Positions 1 to 11,599 of a stretch of 64,000 nucleotides of DNA are shown here, piece by piece (positions within the stretch are counted from its first letter, which is position 1; each line of letters opens with the position of its first letter). The stretch is taken from the NCBI GenBank assembly GCA_026214975.1, contig CM047806.1, positions 6,299,822 through 6,363,821 of the forward strand, given 5' to 3'. Source of the DNA: Gentiana macrophylla (Eukaryota > Streptophyta > Magnoliopsida > Gentianales > Gentianaceae). A program made the translations under genes and the position numbers. Under the pieces are notes generated by a model. It did no database searches, was not told where the DNA came from, and worked only from the letters and a program-made list of their open reading frames with translations.

Positions 1-70
1 GAAGATGCAGGCAAGTCATCCTTGGCTACCAAAGAAGACTCTATCTTCATGTCAGATCTCTCTTTTTATG
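1..70 (-). ncRNA. MIR169: MIR169 precursor, 5' arm, cut by the window edge
   Basis: On the minus strand, positions 28 down to 8 read TAGCCAAGG, then ATGAC, then TTGCCTG. This is the 21-nt miR169h-n mature sequence as I know it. The adjoining upstream arm (29-70, minus) closely resembles the arm upstream of the mature sequence in the second locus at 28331-28365, sharing blocks such as GACATGAAG/AACATGAAG and TCTTCTTT/CTTCTTT. The loop and star arm would lie left of position 1, outside the window, so the hairpin cannot be tested here. miR169 directs cleavage of NF-YA transcription-factor mRNAs in the nitrogen and drought response and in development. The identification is strong, but whether this copy is functional is unknown. 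Confidence 0.72.
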
Positions 71-504
71 CATGTACTTGTATTTTTTTGAAAGCTTTTA
101 GATTTCTCTTGCTTATACTGTGTTAAGGTTGGTTTCTTGATGTGTCTATATATGTCTATATATAGAAAGGGTGTACTTGTAAGTTGTAAAGCATATATTA
201 TTCTTTTCTTTTTGACGAAACATATATTATTCTTGATTGCATGTTTGTGGGAATAGATTAGAGTCATGAAAACATGCATGCATGATGTATGGATCAAGCT
301 AGGAACAGCTTTTTATCTCAATTAATATATTCTTCATATCTTTGACAATGACGATTGATTCAAAAGCTTTTCTGACATATATTTTATTATGTTCAATGTT
401 TAAATTACAAAAAAACTAAAAAGAGTATAGTAGAATATTTGAAATTTGAATAGTGGGGATTTTGCCTTACCATATGCCTAGTCTTGGCCACTCAAAAATG
501 GTTT
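71..504. other. intergenic, no gene seen
   Basis: AT-rich sequence between the MIR169 edge and the 5' LTR of the outer Copia element. On the minus strand it would be the upstream (promoter) side of the MIR169 copy. I see no convincing TATA box or coding signal. Bases 500-504 (GGTTT) are the left target duplication of the Copia element. Confidence 0.4.
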
Positions 505-981
505 TGTAATGGTTACCTAAACTATGCTACTGAGTTTGGTCAGCTGAGTGTAATACTCTGCTGAAACTGGTATGGGAGCTATGATCTGGTGTTTAGCTGG
601 GGCAGATCAGCAGGGTTGATCAACCTGCTGAAGTTAAGGCTGCTGGAGTTGAGTCTGCTGATTCTCAGCAGATTTGGGTAACACGTCTGTTGCATGGTTT
701 CCAGTTTGGATAAGGTAACTTCTGGGGTATTTCAATCATTATCTAGTTTGACTGTTTAGTCGGTTAGGGTTAGATTTCCAAGGCTATAAATACCATATGT
801 ATTAATTGTAACTCAATGTAACTTTACTGTGATAATAAAATATCCTCGTTTGTCCGTTGAATAGTTGGCACATTGCTGAAAACCACGTTAAATCTGTGTT
901 CTTGTTTCTGTGTTTGTTTACTTGTTAATTGCTTACCTTTACTCACAATCACCATTAGTTCTTGATCGATCCGTCATAACA
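505..981 (+). repeat. 5' LTR of outer Copia
   Basis: Begins TGTAATGG and ends ATAACA. It matches 10202-10676 along its whole length with many substitutions and small indels. It contains a TATA-like TATAAATA near 785 and an AATAAA near 836, consistent with the U3/R parts of an LTR. Confidence 0.93.
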
Positions 982-984
982 AAC

Positions 985-996
985 TGGTATCAAAGC
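985..996 (+). other. primer binding site of outer Copia
   Basis: TGGTATCAAAGC, three bases after the 5' LTR. It is one base different from the common plant Copia primer site TGGTATCAGAGC, which pairs with the initiator tRNA-Met. Confidence 0.85.
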
Positions 997-1106
997 ATCT
1001 AGGTTCATCAAGAATTTTTTTATCTGTTTTAAGCAAGGTAGATTGGCACCAAGGTCATAATTGACGCTAGGATTTGGGATCTACGCAAGCTTTTTTGGTG
1101 AGAAAA

Positions 1107-1885
1107 ATGTATGCTTTAAACGTCAAGATTGACAAGTTTACAGGAAGAAACAGTTTTAGTCTGTGGCAGATTAAGATACGTGCTTTGTTGAAGCAACATG
1201 GATTATGGGGTCCCTTGTCTAAATCAACATAAGGAAGTGTTGCTGAGAGAGCCAGTCTGGAGGAGAAAGCACACTCAACAATTATGTTGTGCTTGTCAAA
1301 TGATATTATCACAGAGGTTGCTGAAGAGGACACAATAGAGAAGCTGTGGTCCAAGATTGAGAGTCTGTACATGACAAAGTCTCTAACCAACAAGTTGTTG
1401 TTGAAACAACGTCTGTTCAGTTTAAGGATGCATGAGGGCACTCGATCAGCTGAAGGATAATCTAGATCAGCTGAACACAATATTGCTTGACTTAAGGAAT
1501 ATTGATGTGAAGATTGAAGATGAAGATTCAGTATTGATCCTACCCGTATCATTTCATGCATCATATGAGAACTTTGTGCAGTCCTTTATTGTTGGGAAGG
1601 ACTCAGTGTCATTAGAGGATGTGAGATCTTCACTCCATGCTTGAGAGCTACGCCATAAGGCATCTGGTTCTAGGACAGACAGTCAGTGTGCTGGATTGGT
1701 GGCCAGTAAAGTCAGAAGGGGGCCAGGAAATTCTGGAAAGAAGAAATCCAAGAGAACTTCCAAGGGTCTTAAAGCTAAGGATGCTTGTAACTACTGCAAG
1801 GAGCAGGGACATTCGAAAAATGAATGTCCAAAAAGGAAGAAGGAGCAGGGTACCCAACAGGGTGCAGTTGCTTTGGCAGAATAAG
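1107..1885 (+). pseudogene. outer Copia gag, broken
   Basis: The capsid/nucleocapsid precursor of the element. The reading opens at ATG 1107 with MYALNVKIDKFTG and a gag-like SLWQIKIRALLKQHGLW, then hits a stop near 1230. It resumes in shifted frames (around 1432-1644 and 1696-1884). A CCHC zinc knuckle, C-X2-C-X4-H-X4-C, is intact at 1786-1827, followed by a lysine-rich tail. At least two in-frame stops and one frameshift make it non-functional. Confidence 0.85.
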
Positions 1886-1944
1886 ACACCAACTCTGAAT
1901 AAGATCAGGCCTTAGTAGTTTCAGAGTCAGCAGGGCACATAGAT

Positions 1945-2588
1945 GTGTGGATTCTGGACACTGGGGCATCTTATCACGTGTGTCCAAACAGGGAGTGGTT
2001 TTCAACTTATCAGCAGGTGGATGGAGGCCATATTGCTATGGCTAACAACAAGGTCTGCAAAATAGTTGGGATTGGATCAATTCAGTTGAGGACACATGAT
2101 GGTAAATTCTGCACACTGAATGAGGTTAGACATGTTCCATAAATGACCAAGAATTTGATAGTCTACTAGACAGCAAAGGGTTCAAGTTCAGGGGTGAATG
2201 TCTATAAGGGTTCAGTTGTGATTCTTAAGGGTATCAGGCAGGGGACACTGTACATACTACAAAGTCTCTTGTATCAGATCGTGGTCTCTCGCTTGGTTGC
2301 ATCATTTAGGGTTCACATCACCACGGTGACCAAGTTGTGGCATATAAGATTGGGTCATATAAGTGAAAGAGGGATGCAAATTCTATCTAAGTCTGATCTA
2401 CTTGGGGGTCATAAGGTCAAGGAGTTGGATTTTTATGAACACTGTGTGTTTGAGAAGCTACATAGGAGTAAGTTCCCCAAAGCAATTCACATCACAAAAG
2501 GGACATTTGATTATGTCCATTCTGATTGCTGTGGACCTTTAAGGGTGGAGTCACTGGGTGGTCAAATGTATTTTGTGTCTTTTATAAA
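1945..2588 (+). pseudogene. outer Copia protease and integrase N-terminal part, broken
   Basis: An aspartic protease active site (DTGASYHVC) starts at 1957. The GAG-pre-integrase stretch LWHIRLGH lies near 2335-2360, and the start of the integrase core (HSDCCGPL) near 2518. Stops interrupt the reading around 2142 and 2169. At 2588 the integrase is cut by insertion of the inner Copia element. The distal integrase continues at 7634. Confidence 0.85.
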
Positions 2589-2953
2589 TGTGGAAATATT
2601 ACTCAATGAGACTCATCCTCTTTGAGGCTTCAAGCAGGTGCTCAAGCAGATTCACGAGCCTTAGGAATCCGTGCATAATATTTTTGTACACTTTATTTAA
2701 TTATAAAAGACATATTAATTGTGATACATATAAACAATTAATATGTCAAACTCTAGTTTACTTTATGTCATAGACATAGCTTTTACTTTTACTTTTACTT
2801 TTGCATGCTTGCCGCCCACATCTACATACTCAAGTGGCCGCCCAAGCTAGTGCTAGTCTCTCTCAATTGTATCTATTTATACACCTCTCATATCAATGAA
2901 TAAACTAAGTTGAAGTTTACTCTTGTGTTTATCACATTCTCAAACTCTCTTCA
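2589..2953 (+). repeat. 5' LTR of inner Copia
   Basis: Identical to the 3' LTR from about 2659 to 2953. The first 75 bp or so differ by a cluster of substitutions and short indels. It contains a T(T)TTAC microrepeat near 2785 and a TATTTATA box near 2873. Confidence 0.93.
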
Positions 2954-2966
2954 TGGTAGCAGAGAC
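2954..2966 (+). other. primer binding site of inner Copia
   Basis: TGGTAGCAGAGAC directly after the LTR end, a variant of the tRNA-Met primer site. Confidence 0.8.
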
Positions 2967-3015
2967 TTACTGAGTTCTAAAAATCCGCTGCAAAACTCAG
3001 TTCTTTTTCAGAAAA

Positions 3016-3687
3016 ATGTCAACATTATCTGATGTTTCATCTTCTTCAGTAGACTCACAGCTGCCTCAGCAGACTGGGATAACTGAACACTCTTCTTTTA
3101 CAAATCATAAACTTGATGGTAACAATTACTTGCTATGGTCAAGGTCTATGAAAATGTATATCTCCGGCCAGGGCAAGATGGGATATCTGTCTGGTTCCAA
3201 ACCTGCCCCTGCTGAAACTGACCCCAAGTTTGAAGCATGGGACACAGAAAATAACCAAGTCATGACCATCCTCACGAGGTCTATGACAAAAGAGATCAGT
3301 GAGAACTTCATGATGTATGACACTGCTAAGGAAATCTGGGACAATGCCAGAGACCTTTACTCAAAAAAGGACAATACATCTGAAGTCTATGAACTCGAAG
3401 CTCAGATTCAAAATTGCAGACAAGGGGATATGTCTGTAACTCAATACTTTAATCAACTATCTAAGGCATGGCAACACCTAGATATGTTGGAAACTCACCC
3501 CTGGAATGATGTTAAAGATGCTGCACTCTTTAAAGACATCATCGAGAAGAAGAGAGTATTCAAATTCCTTACTGGACTGAATCCTACTCTTGATGATGTC
3601 AGAGGTAGAATTCTTGCTACTAAACCTCTTCCAAATCTCAAATCCATGTTTGCTGAGGTCAAACATGAGGAAAAGAGAGGAAAGTGA
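3016..3687 (+). CDS. inner Copia Gag polyprotein (223 aa)
   Basis: Nucleic-acid-binding capsid protein of the inner retrotransposon. It starts 50 bp after the primer site and is open to a TGA at 3687. It has the plant Copia gag N-terminal domain, with HKLDGNNYLLWSRSMKMYI near residues 31-49. The central helical UBN2/Retrotran_gag-like part contains WDTENNQVMTILTRSM, AKEIWDNARDLYSKKDN and FNQLSKAWQHLD. No CCHC zinc knuckle follows in frame, so the protein looks C-terminally truncated compared with full Copia Gag. It is the only long intact frame of this element. Its expression is unknown. Confidence 0.8.
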   Translation: MSTLSDVSSSSVDSQLPQQTGITEHSSFTNHKLDGNNYLLWSRSMKMYISGQGKMGYLSGSKPAPAETDPKFEAWDTENNQVMTILTRSMTKEISENFMMYDTAKEIWDNARDLYSKKDNTSEVYELEAQIQNCRQGDMSVTQYFNQLSKAWQHLDMLETHPWNDVKDAALFKDIIEKKRVFKFLTGLNPTLDDVRGRILATKPLPNLKSMFAEVKHEEKRGK

Positions 3688-4074
3688 TCTTTCTTTGAAC
3701 CCCCTGTGACAACCCTCTTGAAAGTGCCACCTGCTGATCGTCGGGAACCTCTTTGAGGCTAATGAGGCTTACTGAAGCCTCTGGCCGATAAGCCCAGGAA
3801 GTCGTTTCGTGACCATTTGAAGCGCACTAATCACACCAAGGACACTTCTTTGGAAGCTACATGGCAAGCCTAACTCCTCCAAGACCTCCGGACACGCCAA
3901 GGAAAGTCGTAAGCGGACACACATAAGTGAGGAAGAAGATGACAACAAAGTTGAATGCTCACTTGTCGCATTCAAAGCCTTTCTAACTCAACAAAAGGGA
4001 GGTAGTCACTCTCTTGACATAGCCTCTCATGCGATCTGAGTAAATTCTACTCATCTATTAGTAATGAAACTGGA

Positions 4075-7000
4075 TTGTTGACTCTGGGGCCTCTTCCCAT
4101 ATGATTTGGTAATAAAAATCTCATTACTCAACTTAAGCCATGTCCCCAAATTCACAATATTAAGGCTCATTGATGGATCTATCTCTAGTGCAAAAGGTTT
4201 TGGTCAAAAAAAACTTACTAATAAGATATGCTGCAGAATGTCCTATTTGTTCCAAAATTAGATTGCAATCTCATATCTCACAAGATAAACTTACTAAAGA
4301 TTTGAACTGGGTGTTGTTTTTAATGAGAATCGTGCACATTCCGGGATCATTCCTCAAAGCAAGTGATTGGGACCGCTAAACCTTGCTCAGTCTGTTTGTG
4401 GTCAACCTCGCCAAGATGTAAGATCAAGACCGAATCCGCCTCAAGCGACTTTGCACTCAAAACCTAGACAATATCATGTTATGGCATTATAGACTAGGAC
4501 ATCCCAGTTTTAGTTATTTAAAGTCTATAGATCCTGAATTGTTTAAAGGTTGTAATTTGAATGATCTTCAATGTGATATTTGTCATTTGCTAAACTCACC
4601 AAATCTGTGTATGCAAAATTACCTTACTTACCATCCACACCATTCACCTTAATTCACAAAGTGACGTATGGGGACCTCAAGAGTAAAAAGCATAACAGAA
4701 AGAGGTGGTTTGTTACCTTCATGGAGATGACCACACCGAACCACTTGGTTATTTTTAATGAAGGATAAGTCTGAAGTTGGACCCATCTTTCAAGAATTTT
4801 ACAACATGGTCTCCACTCGGTTTGACACTAAGATCAAAATCTTGAAGACCGACAATGCTCTTGAATATTATGAGTCTCATCTCGGTAATTTCTTGATGGA
4901 TAAAGGATTGTCCATATCAAGAGTTGTGTTGAAACCCTCAAACAAAATGGGGTTCTTTGAGAGAGAAAGAACAGCATCCGCTTGAAATGGCTAGGTCTAT
5001 TATGTTTACCACAAATGTTCCAAAATATATGTGGGGTGAAGCCATATTGACTTCCACATACTTAATCAGCAGACTTCCCAAACAGGTACTAGACTTCAAA
5101 ACTCCTATCAAAACCCTACTGGACACACACTCCCGCCCCATCTTATTTCCCGATTACCTCCAAAAATCTTTGGTTGTCTTGTGTTTGTCTATATCCATGC
5201 CCAACACAGAAGCAAACTTGATCCCAAAGCTCACAAGTGCATATTCCTAGGATATGCAAAGGGCGAGAAAGGTTACAAGTGCTACTCTCCTACGAAAAAG
5301 ATTTTACAATTCTATGGATGTAAAATTTTTTGAAAGGACTCTCTACTACAACAAGTCCACTGAGGCGATCATCGATGGAAACTGATAGAAATTGACCTAA
5401 ACCCCCTTCCTTCAAGCAGACTCTTAACCTCAAAGAACTTGTCGATCCTCGCACAGATCGAACCCCAAGTACCCTCATCGACTCACAAAGCAGCCCTCAT
5501 CGATCCTCAAAGAACCAACCGACTCAGAGCCTGGCCGACCTCGAGCCTGGCTGACACTCAAGAATCTGCAGATCCTCGGCAGCCTCATCGACATTGATGA
5601 TGCACTCTATTGCTCTAAGGAAAGGAAAAGATCATGCAATCGATCATTCTATTCATACTTATTTATCTTATGATCGATTGTCTCTGTCTTTGCCATGTTT
5701 ACACGGGACTGGATTCTCACTCTATCCCTAGAAATATTCGGTGAGGCCCTTCAAAATGATAAGTGGAAGGTCAGTTGTTAAAACCGAGATGATCGCTCTC
5801 TGGATAATCATACTTGGGACCTCACAACTCTCTTCCCAAAGGCAAGAAGACAGATTAAGCTGCAGATGGTTATTCACTATTAAATACAATCTTGATGGTA
5901 CAATTGACAAGTACAAAGCTAGATTGGTAGCAAGGGATTCACTCAAACTTATGGTATTGACTATAAGGAAACTTTTGCACCAGTGGCAAAACTCAACACC
6001 GCTCAGGGTTCGCTCTCTCTAATTTGTCCAACTGGATCGGCCTCTACACCAATTGGATATCAAAAATGCTTTTCTCAATGGTGATCTCATTTGAGGAAGT
6101 CTATATGAATGTACCTCTGGTTTTGTCAATCCCCACACTCAGGGCAAGGTATGCAAACTCGGAAATCTCTATATGGTCCAAGCAATCCCCAAGAGCCTGG
6201 TTTGGAAAACTCACTCACGTGGTTAAAGGCTGCTGGATATCATCAATGCAACTCGATCACACCATGTTTGTCAAGACAACCAACGAGAGGAGGTCCATTC
6301 TAATTGTATATGTGGATGATATCATCCTTACTCGGGAAGACTCTATTGAAATCCGTAACTTGAAGACCCTACTTGGCAAAGGTGTTCCAAGTTAAAGATC
6401 AGGCTACCTCAAGTACTTTCTTGGTATGGAAGTAGCTAGAAACACCAATGGCATTTCAGCCTCCCAAAGGAAGTATGTCCTGGACCTCTTGAAGAAATCG
6501 CATCTTTGGGATGCAAACTCGTCAGATCTCCGCAGAGACCCCAGGTCATACCCATCGCATGGTGACATTCTTTGTCAGGAAAGAACAATATCAAAGGCTT
6601 GTAGGCAAACTCATATACCTTTCTCACACAAGACTGATATTGCATATGGGGTCGATCACCTGGTCAGTCAATTCATGCATTGCCCTCTTGAGCAACATTG
6701 GGATGCAAAGTGAATAGGATCTCGAGGTATTTAAAATCCACTCCTGGCCAAGGCCTCGCACTTCACCAAGTCTCCGATAGATCAATCAAGGTCTACACCG
6801 ATGTCGATTGGGGTGGATGTCACATTGATGAAGGTCTACCACAGGCTATTGCTCATATATACTGGGAACCTGGTTACTTGGAGGAGCAAGAAACAACCTC
6901 ATCGTGTCAAGAAGCGATCTTGAAAGGTCGAACTAAGGGCACTTGTACTTGGCATTTGTGAAGCCCTATGGCTAAAAAGTGGTATGGATCGAACTTCAAC

Positions 7001-7229
7001 AACCAGATCAAGAACCTATCACACTCTGTTGTGATAATAATTCAGCCTTATGCATGGCGAGAAGATCCGATCCATCATGATAAAACCAAGCATGTGGACA
7101 TTGTGCACACTTTCTCGAAGGAGAAGATTGATGCCAAGATTATTCAACTCCAAAGATGTTCCCTCAGCAGATCGAATCGTCGATATTCTTACCAAGGCTA
7201 TTCCACCTCTTATGTTCAAAGAGACTAAG
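4075..7229 (+). pseudogene. inner Copia pol (PR-INT-RT-RNaseH), heavily frameshifted
   Basis: Domain remnants lie in the normal Copia order but in changing frames. Protease DSGASSH is near 4080, GAG-pre-integrase LWHYRLGHPSF near 4478, and integrase pieces SDVWGP near 4662, KTDNALEYY near 4846 and MARSIMFTTNVPKYMWGEA at 4987-5043. Reverse transcriptase pieces are DKYKARLVARD (about 5908) and IVYVDDIILT (about 6304). RNase H has YTDVDWGG (about 6793) and the C-terminal tail ILTKAIPP (about 7180). The number of shifts rules out a functional polyprotein unless the assembly is poor here. Confidence 0.85.
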
Positions 7230-7272
7230 TAGCAAACTTATTTGCATCAACATATCTGACCAGATTTGGGGG

Positions 7273-7633
7273 TGTGGAAATATTACTCAATGAGACTCAT
7301 CCCTGCTGAGGCTTCAAGAGTGCTCACAGATTCTCGAGCCTTAGGAATCCGTGCATAATATTTTTGTACACTTTATTTAATTATAAAAGACATATTAATT
7401 GTGATACATATAAACAATTAATATGTCAAACTCTAGTTTACTTTATGTCATAGACATAGCTTTTACTTTTACTTTTACTTTTGCATGCTTGCCGCCCACA
7501 TCTACATACTCAAGTGGCCGCCCAAGCTAGTGCTAGTCTCTCTCAATTGTATCTATTTATACACCTCTCATATCAATGAATAAACTAAGTTGAAGTTTAC
7601 TCTTGTGTTTATCACATTCTCAAACTCTCTTCA
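7273..7633 (+). repeat. 3' LTR of inner Copia
   Basis: Copy of 2589-2953. Preceded by the polypurine-like CAGATTTGGGGG and followed by the target duplication ATAAA. Confidence 0.93.
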
Positions 7634-8302
7634 ATAAATGATTACTCAAGGATGGTTTGGGTAATTATGATGAAGCACAAGAGTGAAGCATTCAAGCACT
7701 TCAAGCAGTGAAAGGCTTTGGTTAAAAATCAGATAGGGAGGAAGATCAAAAGACTTAGAACTGATAATGGACTGGAATTCTGTTGGTTTGAGTGTGATGA
7801 ATTTTGCAAGAATGAAGGCATTGCTAGGCACCATACTGTCAGAGACACTCCACAGCAGAATAGTGTTACAGAAAGAATGAATCAAACTTTTCTGGAGAGG
7901 GAAAGGTGCATGCTCTCTAATTCTGGTCTAGCAAGAAGATTTTGGGCCGAGGTTGTTAACACAGCATGCTACTTAATCAATAGAGGTCCTCACGCTGGGA
8001 TCAAGTTCAAAACACCACTTGAGATTTGGTTAGGAAAGTCTGCAGACTACTCTGGTCTAAGGGTTTTTGGAAGCACGATCTACTATCATGTCAGTGAAGG
8101 TAAACTGGAACCTAGAGCTAAGAAGGGAGTGTTGGATGTATATGGAGATGGAGTTAAGGGATATAGAATCTGGTTATCAGCTGAAAATAGGGTTATACTC
8201 AGCAGGAGCGTAATCTTTGATGAAAACTTTATGCTTAACTCATCTGTGAGGGCCACATCTGAATCTGAAATTGGATCTGAAACTAAGAAGGTTGACAAAT
8301 AG
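7634..8302 (+). pseudogene. outer Copia integrase, distal part
   Basis: Continuation of the integrase interrupted at 2588. The open stretch 7718-8302 carries RLRTDNGLEFC (core Asp region), HHTVRDTPQQNSVTERMNQT (core Glu region) and FWAEVVNTACYLINRGP, then the C-terminal KTPLEIWLGKSADYSGLRVFG. It ends at a TAG at 8300-8302. A TGA near 7709 separates it from the joint with the first half. Confidence 0.86.
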
Positions 8303-8508
8303 GTGGAGCTTCAAGTAGAGTCTGCAGAATTAAAAGACTCAGTAGGGGATAGTCAGCACTTAGCAGATCCAGAACTGGATCCAAGCCAGTCTGCTGAACA
8401 AGGGTCAGCAGATAATCAAACAGCTATTGTTGGTCAAAAGGGTTAGCTCTCAGTAGAGATGGGAGGACCAGTATCAGACCCCCAAGTAGATATGGGTTTG
8501 AGAAGGAC
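8303..8508 (+). other. outer Copia INT-RT linker
   Basis: Low-complexity linker rich in Ser, Ala, Asp and Gln codons with repeated TCTGCTGA/CAGCAGA words, interrupted by TAG stops. Typical of the spacer between integrase and reverse transcriptase in Copia pol. Confidence 0.55.
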
Positions 8509-10078
8509 ATGGTTGGATATGCACTACAGGTAGCTGAAGAAGTGGATGGTTGTGAACCAAACACTTACAGGGAAGCTGTGACGTGTTCTAAGGCATCCCA
8601 ATGGCTTGTCGCCATGGGAGAAGAAATTGAATTACTTCAGAAGAATGAGACTTGGGATCTGGTCAAACAACCACATGATAAAAGGGTGGTCAGCTACAAA
8701 TGGATCTTCAAGAAAAAAGGAAGGAATGACATCTGCTGAGGGTATCGATATAAGGCACGTTTGGTTGCAAGAGGATTCAGTTAGAAAGAGGGGGTAAAGT
8801 ATGAAGAGATATTTTCTCCAGTGGTCAGACACACTTCCATCAGGGTGCTGTTAGCAATAGTGGTACACCAGAATCTTGAACTTGAGCAATTGGATGTGAA
8901 GACAGCCTTTCTACATGGAGATATAGATAAGGAAATGTATATAACTCAGCCATAGGGTTTCCAAGTTCCTAGCAATGAAGGATTTTTTTGCAAGTTGAAG
9001 AAGTCCTTATATGGACTTAATGAGGCCGCAAGACAGTGGTATAAGAAGTTTGACAGTTATATGGTTCAGCAGGGTTATGGCAGGAGTCCGTATGATTGCT
9101 ATGTTTATCATAACAAGTTGAAGGATGGTTCAATCATCTATCTGGTTTTGTATGTGGATGATATGCTGATAGCTGCTGCAAACAAATCTAACATTCAAGA
9201 TCTGAAGAATCTGCTCAATGCTGAATTTGAGATGAAGGATTTGAGGAATGCAAATTAAGAAAATTCTGGGATGGAGATCTATAGAGATAGGAAGCAGAGG
9301 AAGTTGTTCTTGTCTCAGCAGAGGTATATTGAAAAGGTATTATCCAAGTTTGGCATATTAGCAGCCAAACCTATAGATACTCGTATGACACCAAATCTAC
9401 ATCTGTCTGCTGTGTTTGTTCCACAATCAGCTGAAGAGGAAGAATACATGTCAAGGGTTCCATATGCTAGTGCAGTGGCCAGTTTAATGTATGCCACGGT
9501 CTGTACTAGGCTTTATTTGGCTCAGGCCGTCAGTGTTGTCAGCAGGTTTATGGCTCAACCTAGAAAGGAACACTGGAAGCAATGAAAAGGATATTTAGGT
9601 ACCTTAGAGGATATCATATGTTGGACTCATTTATGGAGGTGGTACCCAATGTTTTGTCACAAAGTACTGTATTCTGATTATGCTGCTGATGTGGACAACA
9701 GGAGATCTATGATTGGGTATGTGTTTACTTTGGTGGTTTTGTGGTGAGTTGGAAGGCAACTTTACAGGGTACAATGACATTATCTACTACTGAAGCAGAA
9801 CAATCTGGTTAAAAGTGCTAGTCAATGATCTGAGTCTGCATCAAGATCAAGCCAGGGTGTATCATGACAGTCTTAGTGCAATATGATTGGCTAAGGATCA
9901 GGTTCATCATGAGAGAACCAAGAACATTGATGTTAGGTATCATTTTTTGAGGAATGAGGGGAGGGTCAAAGTGGAGAAGATCAGCACTGATGTTAATCCT
10001 ACTGATATGTTCACTAAACCAGTTCCAAGGGGCAAGTTTCAGTTGTGTTTGGACTTGCTGAATATCCAAATTTGTTAA
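8509..10078 (+). pseudogene. outer Copia reverse transcriptase and RNase H, broken
   Basis: The RT starts with the conserved YREAVTCSKASQWLVAMGEEI and VSYKWIFKKK, then DVKTAFLHGD (about 8896), KKSLYGLNEAARQWYKKFD at 8995 and the catalytic YVDDMLIAA near 9150. RNase H pieces are SDYAADVDNRRSMIGYV (about 9675) and the C-terminal DVNPTDMFTKPVP ending at 10078. Stops (for example near 8782, 8955 and 9258) and frameshifts near 8740, 9590 and 9800 inactivate it. Confidence 0.86.
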
Positions 10079-10187
10079 TCTGTATCTGGGAATACTCAGC
10101 TGAATGTGGGGGTCTGATTCAAATCTGAAGACAAAGAGGATTTCTGGCACTTGGTTGTGCATCTGGTCAGTTTGCATGAAGTTGAAG

Positions 10188-10201
10188 TCAGGGTGGAGAT
10201 T
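10188..10201 (+). other. polypurine tract of outer Copia
   Basis: CAGGGTGGAGATT immediately before the 3' LTR, in the expected position for plus-strand priming. Confidence 0.65.
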
Positions 10202-10676
10202 TGTAATGGTGACTAAACTATGCTACTGCGTTTGGTCAGCTGAGTGAAATACTCTGCTGAAACTAGTATGGGAGCTATGATCTGGTGTTGGTGGGGCGAC
10301 AAGAAGGTTGATCAACCCACGAAGTTAATTTCTTTGGAGTTGAGTCACTTTGATTCTTAGTAGACTTGGGGAACACGTCTGCTGCATGGTTTCCGGTTTG
10401 GATAAGGTTACTTCTGAGGTATTTCAGTCATTATCTGGTTTGGTTGTTTAGTCGGTTAAGGTTTGATTCCCAAGGATATAAATATCATCTGTATTAATTG
10501 TAACTCGATGTAACTTTCTTGTGATAATAAAATATCCCCGTTTGTCCGTAGAGTAGTCGGCACATTGCCGGAAACCACGTTAAATCTGTGATATTCTTGT
10601 TTCTGTGTTTGTTTACTTGTTAATTGTTTATCTTTACTCACAATCATCATCATATCTTGATCGATCCGTCATAACA
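10202..10676 (+). repeat. 3' LTR of outer Copia
   Basis: Diverged copy of 505-981, from TGTAATGG to ATAACA. Followed by GGTTC (10677-10681), which differs by one base from the left target site. Confidence 0.93.
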
Positions 10677-10681
10677 GGTTC

Positions 10682-11599
10682 AGTTGAGGTGGCAACAAAA
10701 ATTAAATAAAATTTAAAAAAAAGAGTTGTGTACATTAGAAGATTGGACCAATTATATGCCCTTGGACATTTCAATAAGGGAGGAAATTTAGAAAAATTGA
10801 ACAAAACTTGAAATAAAGTTTTTTTTTTCTTTCTTAGAGTAGTTTCTTCGCCATTCAAACTGTCACACTTGAGAACTAAAAGAAAAATCTCTTTCACGGT
10901 ATAATTTATAGTTTTAATTGTTTAATCAAAGCTAGATGACACTTATTTTACACTGATGATGCTTATATATGAATGATATTGTGTGTGTATATGCATTATA
11001 TCATCATTCTCTAGCATATAATTTGATATGTGCTGTGACAAAAACAAAAATTAAGGAGAAAATATTATATCATCATTCTCTAGCATATAATTGTTGGTTT
11101 GGGAGTGCCGACATTAATATGGATTGAGGATGAAATGGAATATACAACTTTTTTCATGGAAGATAGAGAGGATAAAAGCAATCTTCTTGAGATTTAATGT
11201 TTTGGGGATAGACTATATATGATACATCTCATACTGACGCTTATTGGTCCATATCCAAAAGAATATTTCAATGTCAAACACGCTTCTTGGTTCGCCTCTG
11301 TTGTACGCTATTACCATCTCTCTGAAAAGTTTAAAGTGGTAAAAACTTAACAATTAATTAACATTTTTGTATCCTTAAACACGTTCTCTCAAGGGTGATT
11401 TGTAATTAAATTGAGAGAGGTCGAACGCTTGAAACAATTTTTTTTAGGAAGACAATATATTTGTAATAAGACTGGTCAGAAAGACTCAGCGTACACTTGG
11501 AACAATTTTTTTTGGGAAGACAATGTTTGTAGATAATTTTGAACTCCAGGACATCTTGCTCTGATACCATTTTAAATTACTATCTCTTTCAAAAGCTCA
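10682..11599. other. intergenic, short direct repeat only
   Basis: No gene seen. A block of about 28 bp (ATTATATCATCATTC... through AGCATATAAT) occurs twice, near 10994 and 11065. On the minus strand near 11570 there is a primer-site-like AATGGTATCAGAGC with no LTR that I can define beside it. Confidence 0.4.

Larger units (their letters stand above)
2589..7633 (+). mobile_element. inner Copia LTR retrotransposon nested in the outer integrase
   Basis: Bounded by LTRs of 365 bp (2589-2953) and 361 bp (7273-7633), both TGTGGAAA...TCTTCA, with a perfect 5-bp target duplication ATAAA at 2584-2588 and 7634-7638. A tRNA-Met-type primer site is at 2954 and a T/G-rich tract (ATTTGGGGG) ends at 7272. 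Gag is open for 223 codons, but pol is scattered over many frames. It has the same orientation as its host element. It must be younger than the outer element, since it sits inside it and its LTRs are far more alike. Confidence 0.94.
505..10676 (+). mobile_element. outer Copia LTR retrotransposon, degenerate, interrupted by a younger Copia
   Basis: A complete Copia-order element, gag-PR-INT-RT-RNaseH, bounded by TG...CA LTRs of 477 and 475 bp. The flanking 5-mers are GGTTT on the left and GGTTC on the right, an imperfect target duplication. A tRNA-Met-type primer site follows the 5' LTR and a purine-rich tract precedes the 3' LTR. The LTRs differ at many sites and every coding domain carries stops or frameshifts, so the element is old and dead. 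The gag start and zinc knuckle suggest the Tork/Tnt1-like lineage (inference). A second Copia element (2589-7633) is inserted in its integrase region, and the integrase reading resumes directly after it. Confidence 0.93.

Noticed and set aside
11556..11575. tRNA-Met primer-site-like sequence on the minus strand
   Set aside because: AATGGTATCAGAGC is present, but no LTR end lies beside it that can be paired with another copy in the window.
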